From contig OU342807.1 of the NCBI GenBank assembly GCA_910591455.2, forward strand, positions 16,422,594-16,486,593: 64,000 bases of DNA, given 5' to 3'. Positions 1 through 30,122 of the stretch are shown piece after piece. The notes under the pieces were generated by a model. That model had not been told where the DNA came from. It saw only the letters and a list, made by a program, of their open reading frames with translations, and did no database searches. How positions within the stretch are numbered: position 1 is the stretch's first letter; every line of letters starts with the position of its first letter. Source of the stretch: Pholis gunnellus. Its lineage: Eukaryota > Chordata > Actinopteri > Perciformes > Pholidae. A program made the translations under genes and the position numbers.

Positions 1-184
1 TTGGAATGTATTTGTGAATTGTTCTGCGTGCATTTGTAAATCGAATATATTTGTAAATCCTTCTGTGTGCATTTGTAAATCGAATATATTTGTGAATTGT
101 TCTGTGCGCATTTGTGAATCTTTCTGTTTGCATTTGTGAGTCTATCTGTGTGCATTTGCAATTATTGAGACTGATCTGACCCCA
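1..184 (+). mobile_element. End fragment of a foldback/MITE element, cut by the window edge
   Basis: This segment is nearly identical to the right arm of the complete element at 9088-10682 (positions 10498-10682 there). It is made of a degenerate 25-30 bp subunit containing 'catttgtaaatcgaatatat' and 'tgaattgttctg'. It ends in CTGATCTGACCCCA followed by TA, the same terminus and flanking dinucleotide as the complete copy. The rest lies before base 1. It carries no coding capacity. Confidence 0.8.
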
Positions 185-1854
185 TATTAAAATGCAGTAA
201 TAATTGATAGTTCTCATTAAGGCTTGAGATTTCCACATTTGAAACCCTTCGTTCTTGTGTTTGGAAAAGTTGTCATTTACACATATATATATAGAAATCG
301 TGTCTGCAGTACAAAGTCTGTCCATCAGAGAGCATCCAGTTGGTTTGTACACTGCAAAATGTCCCGCTCACTACGTACACCCAACACAACGCTCCAATAA
401 ACTCATTTACAGGATTATTGAAAAAAATATGCATTTTGTTCAGAAGATATTAGCGGAATTTTCGAATAAGATTTGTAACTTTTCAAATGTCGGTACCTGC
501 CTCAAAAATTCAGTGATGGGTCGAGCTCTACTGGGTCCAAATAATGTCTAATCGGGTCAGACTGGGTCCAGTTGTGTTACTGCAGGTCTCAGGTCTGTGA
601 GTCAGCGTGTCTAATATCCACATGGATCCATTCTGCTTTATCATTCTTACTAAATGTGAAGGACATGAACAGTGGCATCTATTGAATGCTCTTTTTCGTT
701 TCTTTTTTTTGCATGTTTATTCTGAATCAGGCCTAATTATTTAGTCCATAACAACGGGTGTCTTTCAAAATGAGTCTATGCATGTTAGGTTACGGTAGTT
801 TTCTATGTGAAGACCTCTACTACGTAGACTCTCATACCCTATGTAGGTATGCAGATGCAAAATGACAATGTCCAACATATGCAAAATAACATTGGCACGG
901 TTGTCCATACTCAACCAGAGGTGTCGTATATCGGAGAAGGTGAATTCTTGTATCTGTCTGAGTTCTGATAGAAGAGGACCGCTTTAATCTGTTGGGTCTT
1001 CATTCCGCCACTAGAAACCGATCAAACACCACGTGTGAAGTCGTAGCTCAAGGCTTCTGTGTTAGCTTATTTGTAGAGTACGTTTTGGGTTTTATGTCGT
1101 TTCCTTTTCAATAAGACCAATCTTACAAGAACTCCTTAGTGCAAGAAGGATGTGGGTATTATTTGGGGGCTCTTATCTGTTCCCCGTGGTGAGGAGGTAC
1201 ATACAGACGTGGTCAAATATTGCAGCACATCTATATCGTCATTAGAAGGAGCACATCAGTACTCCACCCGGGACATGACCGAGTGAGACGCCAGCATTCT
1301 GTCTTCCACGACAGTATGACAGGAACACAGCACAGCACAGTGCTCCGTTACAAATTCTCATTGATTCTCATGGTTTTTAATCAGTTTAAACTGTATACGA
1401 ATAAGTCTCTCATAATACAGAAAACATTTGTTTCATGTCCAGAATCCAGCGTCCCATCGTGAGCGATTTTTAGTTTACAAATGATGAAGGTTTTTGATTT
1501 CGGCGCCCCTTCCACGTGGTCGTGTAAAGAAGAGTTTTTAGAAGACGGATGTAAATAGCACATTTAGTTTGCATGGGGTTTCTTTTCTACAGAGCGACTA
1601 ACATCTTTGTGTCTTTATCCTGTAGATTGTTTAGTTCAAGTGTAAATGGTTTGTTAATGTGTGGTTTATATAATCTGGCTTACTATCGCATTGAAATAAT
1701 GACTTTGATCCTGTTAAAGGAAGGAGGGTGGAGCTTTGTTTTGGGGGATATTTATGATTTTTGTGTACATGTGGAAGTATCAAGACTTTTGTGCTGTTTA
1801 ATAAACCCTCTCCTAATTACTGACATGAGTCATGTGTAATTACTAATCCAGTGT
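185..1854. other. Gene-free stretch
   Basis: AT-rich DNA with only short open frames that show no splice-consistent continuation or recognisable protein motif. No tRNA fold, microsatellite or known repeat was recognised. It is probably intergenic or old unrecognised transposon sequence. Confidence 0.5.
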
Positions 1855-2085
1855 TCTGTAGCTCTGAAGGTGGAGCGGGTCGACCACTCATCACAAGGTT
1901 GGAGCTTCAATCCCTGGCTCCTCCTGTCTGCATGTCGACGTGTCCTTGAGCAAGGCACTGAACCCCAGGTTGGCCCTGATGGGCAGGCCTGCGTCTGGCA
2001 TGGCAGCTCTGTTACCATCAGTGTGTGTGAATGAGGAGCAAACTGTGACGTGCTTTGTCCACTAAGCTAGAAAAGGGACATAAAT
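1855..2085 (+). mobile_element. tRNA-derived SINE (teleost type), degenerate
   Basis: The 5' half has a decayed polymerase III promoter with a B-box-like 'ggttggagcttcaatccc', followed by the hallmark 'tccttgagcaaggcactgaacccc', close to the common teleost SINE text 'cttgggcaagacacttaacccc'. The tail resembles the LINE-like ends 'aagggacataaatgtccat'. Family assignment is from memory of fish SINE text. Degeneration suggests an old insertion. Confidence 0.65.
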
Positions 2086-2454
2086 GTCCATCTAACAGCA
2101 TTCCAACAATAATATTGGTTTAAAGAATATTGGTTTAAAATATAATGATGTTTTAATCATGATTATTGTGTAAAGCTCCTTGTACCTTTGCTTTGAAAGA
2201 TCTTTTTTTAGGCTTTTTTTGCCTTTATTTGACCGTACAGCTGAAACACTTTTAATCAGGCCTAAAATGTTCAATGAAAAGTAAACAACACTCCTTTATC
2301 TACAAATCCTGATTCAATTAGAATTTATTTTTTCAAAATCATTGCTGCCAATATTATTCATTTATTATTATTTAAAACTCAAATTGTCATTATTATTATT
2401 ATTATGTTATTGTCATTGTTCAGTTAAATATCACATTATGAACTGAATAATGTG

Positions 2455-2591
2455 GCCCAGCCCGAGCTCTCTAAGAAAACGAGGAAAAACTCCCCCAAAT
2501 CCTGATGCCAGGAAAAATGGGAAGAAACCTCGGGAAAGGCAATTCAGAGAGAGATCCCCTCTCCTCGGACGGCTGGGTGTGATACAAGTAC
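2455..2591. mobile_element. Interspersed teleost repeat fragment (same family as 53995-54560)
   Basis: It holds the blocks 'aggaaaaactcccccaaa', 'gggaagaaacctcgg' and 'gagagatcccctctcc'. These recur in the same order in the element around 54000-54560. Such text is frequent in teleost genomes; I cannot name the family with certainty. It has no coding potential. Confidence 0.55.
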
Positions 2592-3020
2592 CTGCAGAAT
2601 GACGATGAAGTTCCTCACGTTCTCCTTCCTGTCAAAGAGGCAGAGCAGCGTTAGTATGTGAATGACACTTATGCATGACATTAGATAATATTAATATAAT
2701 AATTCCAATTACTAACTGGCTGTTCCTTTGCAACACAACCTCATCCTGCAGAATGACGATGAAGTTCCTCACGTTCTCCTTCCTGTCAAAGAGGCAGAGC
2801 AGCGTTAGTATGTGAATGACACTTATGCATGACATGAGATAATATTAAAATAATAATTCCAATTACTAACAGGCTGTTCCTTTGCAACACAACCTCATCC
2901 TGCAGAATGACGAAGGAGTTCCTCACGTTCTCCTTCCTGTCAAAGAGGCAGAGCAGCGTTAGTATGTGAATGACACTTATGCATGACATGAGATAATATT
3001 AATATAATAATTCCAATTAC
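2592..3020. repeat. 154-bp tandem repeat, 2.8 copies, with exon-like content on the minus strand
   Basis: Units start at 2592, 2746 and 2900, a spacing of exactly 154 bp; the third is cut off near 3020, just past the stop codon of the pim-like kinase. The units differ at only a few bases. Read on the minus strand each unit encodes the peptide FDRKENVRNFIVILQDEV, or a close variant, flanked by AG- and GT-containing sites. It may be a duplicated fragment of a coding exon, but I do not recognise the donor family. It lies in or beyond the kinase 3' UTR. Confidence 0.8.
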
Positions 3021-3043
3021 TGTGTGTGTGCCCGCTTGTAGTG

Positions 3044-7128
<4,085 letters not shown>

Positions 7129-9087
7129 GCTGATATAGTTGTGAACTAATTATGTGTAGAGATATATATATACGATAACTTCAGAGCAACCAGTGTGTCG
7201 AACCAATGCTTGAATCTAACTGAAAGAATGTGCCAATGTGTGTGTTCTTAATCCGTGGTGAATAGAATGTGGAACATGATGAGTTGTTCTAGCATGAAGA
7301 AAGTCAAAGTTCTATATGCAAATGAGTGTTTCGTGCTTTTATTTGAATTGTGTGTATATTCTTATCCACTGAAACAATGCATACAATGCATAAAATACAC
7401 AAGCGTACAATGCTTGATATTGACTCCCTCTCAGTCAACTGGATGACTTTACCTATTGAAATGCCCTTAGGTTGTTTTTATGAACCATTCATATTGATCT
7501 AAAGTCAAACATTTTAAGGAATAAATGCAAAACTATTCTTTGCTTTCTGGTTGGCAATGTTGTTCAGTCTGTCAAGCCACCATTTTGGTCCAGACTGAAA
7601 TATCTCAACAACTGTTGGATGGATTGAACTTTGGTTCTATCTATCCTACTGACTTTAGGTGATCACCTCATTTTTATCGAGCAACGCCAAGCGGTTGACA
7701 TCTGTGGTTTTTGCATGTGAAGAAATACATTCCTGCCAATGTTATAACATTGATCTCTGATCATTAGATAACATTAATATGCCAAAACAATTATAAAGCT
7801 GCACTGTGCCAGCAAAAGGCAGGGAACAACACAGCTAGCAAGTGAAAATAAATAAAATTTAACAATGCATTTAAAAAAATATATATATATAAAAGGGACA
7901 TTTTTGTCCAGAGTGAGCTCTTGTCTGTAACTATTGCCAACTAGCTGGCCTTACTGTTTGCCCAAAACAACAAAGAAACATGAAATGCATCATTTCTGTG
8001 TGCCAAAAGGAAACATTTGAAATGAACACCAAAATGGAAAGTTTTCATTAAGTTTTTATTCATCTTTTTTCTTTCACATGAACTCAGCAACAGAGTGCAT
8101 TTAAAATAAACGTTTGTTCCCCTAGTGGGGTCTGAGGATGGTCGTGTTAGCTGGTTGGTCAGTTTCTTTTTTAGCATATTCCTTATGGACATCAATTATC
8201 GTTGCAATAAAAACATTAAGCTAACAAAACGGACATTCAGACACACACACACTTTTGTCCTGTATCTACATTGGCGTTTGGGAACAACATGTACTCAGTC
8301 CCAGCAGAGCGTGAATGTGTTCTCCGTCCTGCCCAGTCACAGATCATGCTGGTTGTCTGGGAGGAAAACAAAGCTTGAGACCCAAGATGAAGGCAGAGAA
8401 GGAGGCTCCTTCAAAAGCTAAAATAATTTCCCAGATGTTGATGCTCATGTGTCTCGGTTCCTTCAATTCAGGTCGGTCACATTTTCTGTTTCAGGATTTG
8501 CTAAAGGTTTGCCTGACAATGGTCACTTGCAGGTTTATGTAATTGGAAAAGCTTTAACTTTGTAAACGTTTACATTGTAGTAAATAAGGAACAGCATGAA
8601 GTCTGCTTTTTGTTTGTTGGTTTCAGAATGAGGGAATAAAAAAATGACAAGCTGCAGATATGTTAGTTATGCAATGTGAATCAACACCAACTTGCTGGAT
8701 GAAACAATCCGAGGGTCCTTCCAGTAGCATATGCAACTAAACACTCACTCAGAGAACATGCTGTCAGCTTTTGTGGATGCATAAACCCAAAATATGTGTT
8801 GTTGTTGATGTGCAAATGAGTATATTTAATTAAGTGTGATCTTTGCTTTTCTTTTAAAATGTTTCCATGAGAGAAAACACCAAGAACGTGCCACTGCATT
8901 GCCTTAATATTGTAACCCCTGAAGTCTTTCAATTCTAGTATTTATTTGTGTTTCTTTCTAGGTCTTCTTGGTGCAGTTTGGGCATGGCTTGTTGCTTTAT
9001 TTGACAAGATGATTTATGCTTTTGTGTTATTAATTTTTCTTGAATAGGTTAAAGACAGAGCTACAGATGTGATGAGGCCTTAAAATA
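7129..9087. other. Gene-free stretch upstream of the pim-like kinase
   Basis: The kinase promoter and any 5' UTR must lie at its left end; no TATA box is convincing there, although AT-rich 'atatatatata' runs occur at 7163-7175. A known type of teleost interspersed repeat occupies about 7545-7710. The rest has only short, unsupported open frames. Confidence 0.5.
7545..7710. mobile_element. Teleost interspersed repeat (MITE-like) fragment
   Basis: It holds the text 'gtccagactgaaatatctca' followed by 'acaactgttggatggattg', which I recognise as a highly repeated teleost element. It is truncated, with no clear termini, and is non-coding. Confidence 0.55.
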
Positions 9088-10682
9088 TGGGGTCAGATCA
9101 GTCTCAATAATTGCAAATGCACACAGATAGACTCACAAATGCAAACAGAAAGATTCACAAATGCGCACAGAACAATTCACAAATATATTCGATTTACAAA
9201 TGCACACAGAAGGATTTACAAATATATTCGATTTACAAATGCACGCAGAACAATTCACAAATACATTCCAATGCACAAATAAATAAATTACGATTTATAT
9301 AAATGTAAAAAAAAAAATCACAAATATATTTCTGCATTTGTATGTATTTGTGTGTGGATTTGTATGTATTTGTGTGTGGATTTGTATGTATTTATTTGTG
9401 GATCGCACTACATTCATTTGCAAATCGCTTCACATTCGTGTACGGATTTTTGAGACTGTTCTGCCTTCGCTGGATTCACAAATGCGTTTTTTTCAACATA
9501 GACCTGTCTGTAGCCAATCAGATGTCAGCCTCATTTTCAACCAATCACATGAGCGCAGCTTCATACATATTCATACATATTGTAGCCGTCTGTGTTCACC
9601 CAGAGCTCTAGATACCTCATATCAGTAGAGACCGGACCAAACTATGTGTGTGTAAACCATATGGTACAAACAATGAGGCCACTAGGCTGCTAGCGTAATG
9701 CTGCGGTTCACACCAAACACGATTCGCGCCGCGTTAATCGCGCCGCCGTTCTCGCCGGGGGACTATTTGTGTTCATTCGCGTGAATCGGTGAATCGCGCT
9801 GGACACGCCGGTGAGGGAGCGCGGCTTATCGCCCTGATAGCCGTTCAACTGTCCGCCGTCAACTGTGGAAAAAATAACCTCTATTTCTGCTTAGTATGTG
9901 TTGTGGAAGTCCCAGATATCACGGGGAACCAAACGCCGTCATGTCTGGTTCATAACATAGTCCGGAGGAGCTCCGTGGATTTCATCGAACTGTATTCACT
10001 GTGTCTAGCAAGCCACACGTCGGCTGTTTACCATAGCTGTATGAACACAACATAAACTGATTTGGCTATGATTTAACGGCAATAAACCAACAAAAAGGAA
10101 CTCCGAAATAACATTTATACACATAGTTTGGTCCGGTCTCTACTGATATGAGGTATCGTAGAGCTCTGGGTGAACACAGACGGCTACAATATGTATGAAT
10201 ATGTATGAAGCTGCGCTCATGTGATTGGTTGAAAATGAGGCTGACATCTGATTGGCTACAGACAGGTCTATGTTGAAAAAAACGCATTTGTGAATCCAGC
10301 GAAGGCAGAACAGTCTCAAAAATCCGTACACGAATGTGAAGCGATTTGCAAATGAATGCAGTGCGATCCACAAATAAATACATACAAATCCACACACAAA
10401 TACATACAAATCCACACACAAATACATACAAATGCAGAAATATATTTGTGATTTTTTTTTTTTACATTTATATAAATCGTAATTTATTTATTTGTGCATT
10501 GGAATGTATTTGTGAATTGTTCTGCGTGCATTTGTAAATCGAATATATTTGTAAATCCTTCTGTGTGCATTTGTAAATCGAATATATTTGTGAATTGTTC
10601 TGTGCGCATTTGTGAATCTTTCTGTTTGCATTTGTGAGTCTATCTGTGTGCATTTGCGATTATTGAGACTGATCTGACCCCA
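9088..10682. mobile_element. Foldback (inverted-repeat) DNA element with TA flanks
   Basis: The left arm (9088 to about 9653) and right arm (about 10113 to 10682) are reverse complements over roughly 565 bp with only a few differences visible by eye. The termini are TGGGGTCAGATCAG and its complement, flanked on both sides by TA, which fits a TA target-site duplication. The outer arms contain tandem 25-30 bp and 20 bp subunits rich in 'cacaaatgcacaca'. A non-repeated core of about 460 bp separates the arms. No transposase frame is visible, so it is non-autonomous. The near-identity of the arms suggests recent origin or gene conversion. A transcript through it would form a very long hairpin. 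Confidence 0.88.
9700..10070. other. GC-rich core of the foldback element
   Basis: Unlike the AT-rich arms, the first 120 bp is CpG-rich ('gattcgcgccgcgttaatcg') and begins with 'gcggttcacaccaaacacg', which resembles the end of another DNA transposon. One open frame (9789-10055, 88 codons) has no motif I recognise. It may be a nested element or the remains of the parental internal region. Confidence 0.5.
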
Positions 10683-11934
10683 TACTTTTCAGCCTTGATA
10701 GCTTAGCTGTGTGACTCGTACATAAAGATCAATATAAGAAGCCGCCTTATACTGGATAAAAGTAACATTAGTATGAGTGAACGACCTGCTGTTTACCACT
10801 GAAATACTAGACACAAGATATAAATGCTAGCGTTACAGTAGCGCAAAAACTCATGTTAGGTGCCTGCAGACAAAACTCCACTTATTATAAGAAGTGTCAA
10901 AACAGGTTTCAATAAGTATTAGCCTACAAGAAAGAGACTCTGAAACCACATCAGCTTCATGAAACTGGTCTGTGAAACTGATATTTGACAGTGACGCTGA
11001 CCTGAAGAAGATTCTAGACGAGACAGCAGACATGAACATCATTCTCCACCTGCAGACAGCTGAAGCAAAACACATTTTTGGGGACCCACTTTTTAGAAAA
11101 GACAAATTTAAACTGAGTTGTACTAGAGCTTGGCCTGACACCAGAAACACTGACAGCCTTATCTAAACATGTTTATTTCTAAACAAATAAACCCAACTGA
11201 GCTACAAGAGTTACTTCACCTTCTCTTGAACGGATTTAAAATGCATAATTTTTCTAATGAAATTTTGAACTGGAGCTGCAAGACAAAATCCAGAATATTT
11301 TGTTTGTCTTGTTCAGCTGTGACTGTTCCAGCAATGATATCCTTCAAAGCCATGCTACTAAACCTGCTGTCTGCTGACACCAAACAGTGAAGATGTTCAG
11401 AGAGTGTGTGGTTAACCAGAGTCTTCCTGTGTGTGGAGCCTTCTTCTTCTCTGGTTTCTTTCCCAGAAAAATTTTAATCTGGGACAAAGTTACAGCCACT
11501 TAACTCCACTAAACTGAACTCTCTTGGATTATTACTTTTAAATCATGACTTATTGGAAGTTGTTAAATGTATTGATCAGCAGGGCCTCACAGTGAACACA
11601 TGAGAGGGGATTATAAGGGATTGTAAGATTATACTTTTTCCCCCTCTTGTTTTGGCATGAAGCATCCGTCAAATATCCGTATGGATGCAGATATTGATCT
11701 ACTCCTGATGACACCTATCTCTAACCTATTCTAGCTGTCCCTGTCTATAAGCACCTGCCTGACTACACAGGTGACCCGGATGCATGATGTCTCCTTGACG
11801 CAGAGGTCCATCGACAAGGTGGAAGCAGCCGTCATTGAACTTTGCTGCTCAAACATACGAGGGTCTGCTCCCAGAGGGGTACAGGCACCACATCCTGCAG
11901 CACCATAAAGTTGTATTGAATACATTTTAGACTG

Positions 11935-12125
11935 GAATGGAATGGCACTGTCGTCTCACAGTGAAAGGGTTCTGAGTCCAAAGAGGTTAATTGGCGACTC
12001 TAAATGTTGAATGTGACCGTGAATGGCCGTCTGTCTCTGTGTGACAGCCCCGTCCAGGGTGGACCCTCCGTCAAGGTCAGGTGGGATCGGCTCGGTAAAG
12101 GACAAGCTTACAGATAATGGATGCT
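11935..12125 (+). mobile_element. Degenerate SINE with LINE-like 3' tail
   Basis: Ordered blocks 'cactgtcgtctcacagtgaa', 'ggttaattggcgactctaaa', 'gaccgtgaatggccgtctgt', 'ccagggtggaccctccg' and 'ttacagataatggatg' follow the layout of a very common fish SINE whose tail is 'aagcggttacagataatgga'. The central part has lost segments. The name V-SINE-like is tentative. Confidence 0.6.
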
Positions 12126-12250
12126 CATATATCGTCATCTCTCTTCTCACCAAGGCCGCTGTGGTCTTGAGGAACCACTTGGCATTGCTACAGCTGCCAC
12201 CAGAGGACGTTATCGTATTAAAGCAACAGTGCTGCAGCTAAAAAAAGACC

Positions 12251-12283
<33 letters not shown>

Positions 12284-13159
12284 CTGCGGACACCAAAGCA
12301 TTTCATTACAGCCTTTGAATGTACAACTTTGTCTGTATAATAAATAATAATTATAATAAATGTGAAGTAAATGAGCAACTAAAAGCATGCAGTTACTTAT
12401 TTATATTCCAGCTACAAATACATCTTATTTTAACAGCAGTACCTTTACAGTATATCTTACCAGTTGTGTGAGGCTGCTCTGAGAATAAAGTTCCAACTGC
12501 AAGTTAAACTTCCCACAACCAACACAAGAGCAGCCCCTCTAAGAGCCTATTTGGCATCAAAGACTCCAGGGGCAGTTGGAAGTAATTAATTTGCAAGAGG
12601 GAAACAGAAAGTGTGTGTGTGTGTGTGTGAGAGAGAGACAAGTGGAAGGAATGCAACTCCTCCCTCATACTCCCACAACACACACACAGTCATGCTCCCC
12701 TCTGTGTTCGGCCTCTTTTTGAAGTTCCTCCTGCAGTTAAAAGAGTGAATGAGGGGGCAGCTGGTGAGACGGCCGAGGAAGTGTGTGTGTGTGTGTGTGT
12801 GAGATGTTGACATGTGAAAATATGGCCGCATGCCGCTTGTTTACTATAACCTGTGGACAGTTAGATAGGTCTGGGCATGCGTGGGTCAGAGAGTCAGAGG
12901 CTGCGTGGTTTTGTGTATCATGAGGTCTGCTCTGTTAGATCAAAGCTGTGGTCTCCATGGTCCTGGAAATTAAATATTTTTTTTTTTTTTTTAACCCAAC
13001 AAAGGGAAAGAGCAGAAACTAAAGAAACAAAAGCTCAGAAAAAAGCATTTGGAGATTAAACGCTGACCATCAAACTGCAGCGCAGTTTCAATACTATTAT
13101 TTTGGTATTTTAAAAAATACCACAAAAGCTGCATAATAGCTTTTACTAGAATTACAGCC

Positions 13160-13375
13160 TTACAGTAGTTTGCCTCCGCCAACCAAAATGTCATCACTTC
13201 ATTTTATTCTATCAGACGTTTGTGAGAAATTGCCATAATTCTTGAGTTATTAGCAAAACATGTTGTGAGGTCACAGTGACCTTTGACCTCCAAATCTCAT
13301 CAGTTCACCGCTAAGTCCAAGAATAGTGCAGAATTTGTGCAGAATTTGAAGAAATTCCCTCCAGGCGCTTTTGAG
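13160..13375 (+). mobile_element. Teleost interspersed repeat carrying a consensus ERE
   Basis: Text such as 'ttgcctccgccaaccaaaat', 'ggtcacagtgacctttgacc' and 'tttgaagaaattccctccag' is a widespread fish repeat. It contains AGGTCACAGTGACCT at 13268-13282, a perfect estrogen response element palindrome. Other repeat-family details are from memory. Confidence 0.6.
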
Positions 13376-13906
13376 ACGGACAACAACAAAACATGGCGCC
13401 CCAGGCTTCGGCTGTCACAGGAGCGGGACATAAATATGCAGATACTGGCTGCTATCTTTGGAATACTCTTGGGCATGTACGGGGAAAGATAGTTTCCTGC
13501 TACTATTTAGAATTCAAATCAATATTAACAAATTAAATCTAAAAATCAATATAATTCCATTTATGACTGAACTACACCAAATAGCACATTTTCATTAGTA
13601 CAGCTGAGATGGCGGTTTCTACAAACTTGCTAAGCTAGTTAGCTTTGAATGAATATTTGTTTTCACTTACAGAACAAATTAAAACCATGCTATAAATATA
13701 ATCTATGGATTGAGAATTAGTTATGTAAAGTCATTAATAGAGAAAAGTCCCATTGAACCTGATGAAAACCGTTAAGGGTGGCCAAGATAATTACAAACGG
13801 TGCTGTTTGTTTAAAGTTGGCTCTTAGTGTTTGAATTAACTGGACAAGAGCAATGATGTGTAATTTGAACTTTAATACAAGACAAGACAGTTTTAGTACA
13901 ACCATC

Positions 13907-13912
13907 TTTATT
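13907..13912 (-). terminator. aspscr1: Poly(A) signal candidate for aspscr1
   Basis: AATAAA on the minus strand, 310 bp past the aspscr1 stop codon at 14222. It lies at a plausible end for a short 3' UTR. Confidence 0.55.
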
Positions 13913-14221
13913 CACTTTACATCTTCACCTGCTGAAGAAAAGCAGCATCTTGAACACTCTCTCCTCCAAGAGATCAACCGGAATGAAACACAACAATCCT
14001 CCAATCTTATATTCCCTATATTCGCTCATCTGCCTCATTATTTTGATCTTTTCAAAACCTAGTCAAGTGCAAAAGCTTCTTCCATGATGGCGTTAGTCCG
14101 CTGCTGCCACAAAGTTGAGCCTTTATCAAAGCGCAGCAACGGTTTAAGTGCTCTGCTCAGTCTTCAAGCAGCTTCTCAGACGTCTGTGGTGAAGTCTTCC
14201 CAGCAACACACGGCAGCAGTC

Positions 14222-28760
<14,539 letters not shown>

Positions 28761-30122
28761 TGTGTGTCGTGACGCCGCGGTGTTTATTTGAATAAACTTT
28801 ATTGACACATTACCGGCTTTTATTTCTAGGGAATGGAATGAGAATTGATGTTTGACAACTGACATATTCTGCAATATATTTCAAAATATGAAATAAATTC
28901 CACATAAGCCACAAATGTAGATCATGCTTTACTTCAGAACCATACAGTGATACAATAAATCATACATCTGTTATCAATGTAGCTTTTAATATATAGCACA
29001 CACACACATATATGCAGACAGTTGACAAACTGACAAACTGTAAAAAGTAAACTTGAATGAGAAGAGAAACATATAATGATGCTTTCATACAGTACAGGTA
29101 GCATATAGTGTGCGGTACAACGTGCTTTAATTCTCACAGAAGACATTTTGACATGTCACAGTATAAAAAAGCACAGGCTGAATAAATAAATGAATGATGA
29201 GTTCCATGCAGGAGGTTTCAGGCGCTCCGTCTGTGTGCATGCTGGCTCACTTACTGGAAGATTTTAATTTATTTTAATCATTGTTATTTGATACTAATTA
29301 CACCTGTCTTTACCTTGCCTTTCCTGTTGTAACAAGTCAAAATGTCTGCAATTAAAATGTCCATGCCTTCATCCACAGGGTACAAAGAAAGACACACGTG
29401 ATTTGAACCCACCACACGTCTGACATATTTTCTTGGTATAATAGTGCACATACATGTGTGTACAATGCATGCGTGTACATGCAACATATCAGGGAAGGCA
29501 GAGCGAGCTCCCTCTGCACTGAAACCACTTTATTAGTCATCTCATGTGTAACAAATCTACTAATCAAGTTTTAGAATATTATTAAGAATGTCAATAAAGC
29601 TCATGACGTGGTTCAATCTATCAGTTTCTTTGTTTCATTCCATGTCTAGGAAAATCTGAGTTTGTCTTTTGACCATGACCAACATCATTTGAATATATTT
29701 GTATTTCATATTTATAAAAGACTCATCTTTGAGCCTTAAATTCTAAACCAAAGGGTTCCATGTCCACTTAACAAATGGATGCTGAGATCTGTTTTAAGAT
29801 AGATTAGTTAAATCCCAAATAAAGCTCAGAATGTGTTTACAATTCTTGTCCTGACCTTTAGTAGCCTATAACTTATTCAAAACCATGATATTACACAACA
29901 TAACCAACTCCTTATGAATCTGGCTAAACAAGCCTACTTTAGTGACCCTCATAGGAGAAGATATCCTGTCTGTACACTGGCAACAACACATCCAATCTGT
30001 TCCACATATGGCCGACTTCATATACTGTATAGTTTGACAGATGACCTGCACCGACATAGAGAATCAAGGCCGTTTTCTCACAGCATGATTCAAGTTGGAT
30101 CAAAGCAGGAATCAGGCTGGTC
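28761..30122. other. Intergenic stretch upstream of aspscr1
   Basis: The aspscr1 promoter and 5' UTR must lie in its left part. Short open frames here have no motif or splice support. No TATA box is convincing. Confidence 0.45.

Larger units (their letters stand above)
10683..13906. other. Gene-free stretch between the foldback element and the aspscr1 3' end
   Basis: No gene is supported. It holds a degenerate SINE-like element at about 11935-12125, short (CA)n/(GT)n runs near 12259, 12612 and 12782, and an interspersed repeat at about 13160-13375. The open frame 10972-11166 (64 codons) has no splice partners or recognised motif. Confidence 0.5.

Noticed and set aside
1..184. CRISPR-like alternation of short repeats in the foldback arms
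   Set aside because: The subunits are degenerate, there are no unique regular spacers, and the setting is a vertebrate genome.
9111..10653. Several open frames with Thr/Gln/Asn-rich or Cys-Val-Phe-rich repeats in both arms of the foldback element
   Set aside because: They arise from the tandem subunits of the arms and appear mirrored in both arms. No transposase motif is visible.
10972..11166. 64-codon frame rich in charged residues, DSDADLKKILDETADMN
   Set aside because: It looks protein-like, but there is no recognisable family, no continuing exon and no splice context. It may be a decayed transposon or pseudogene piece; not enough to annotate.
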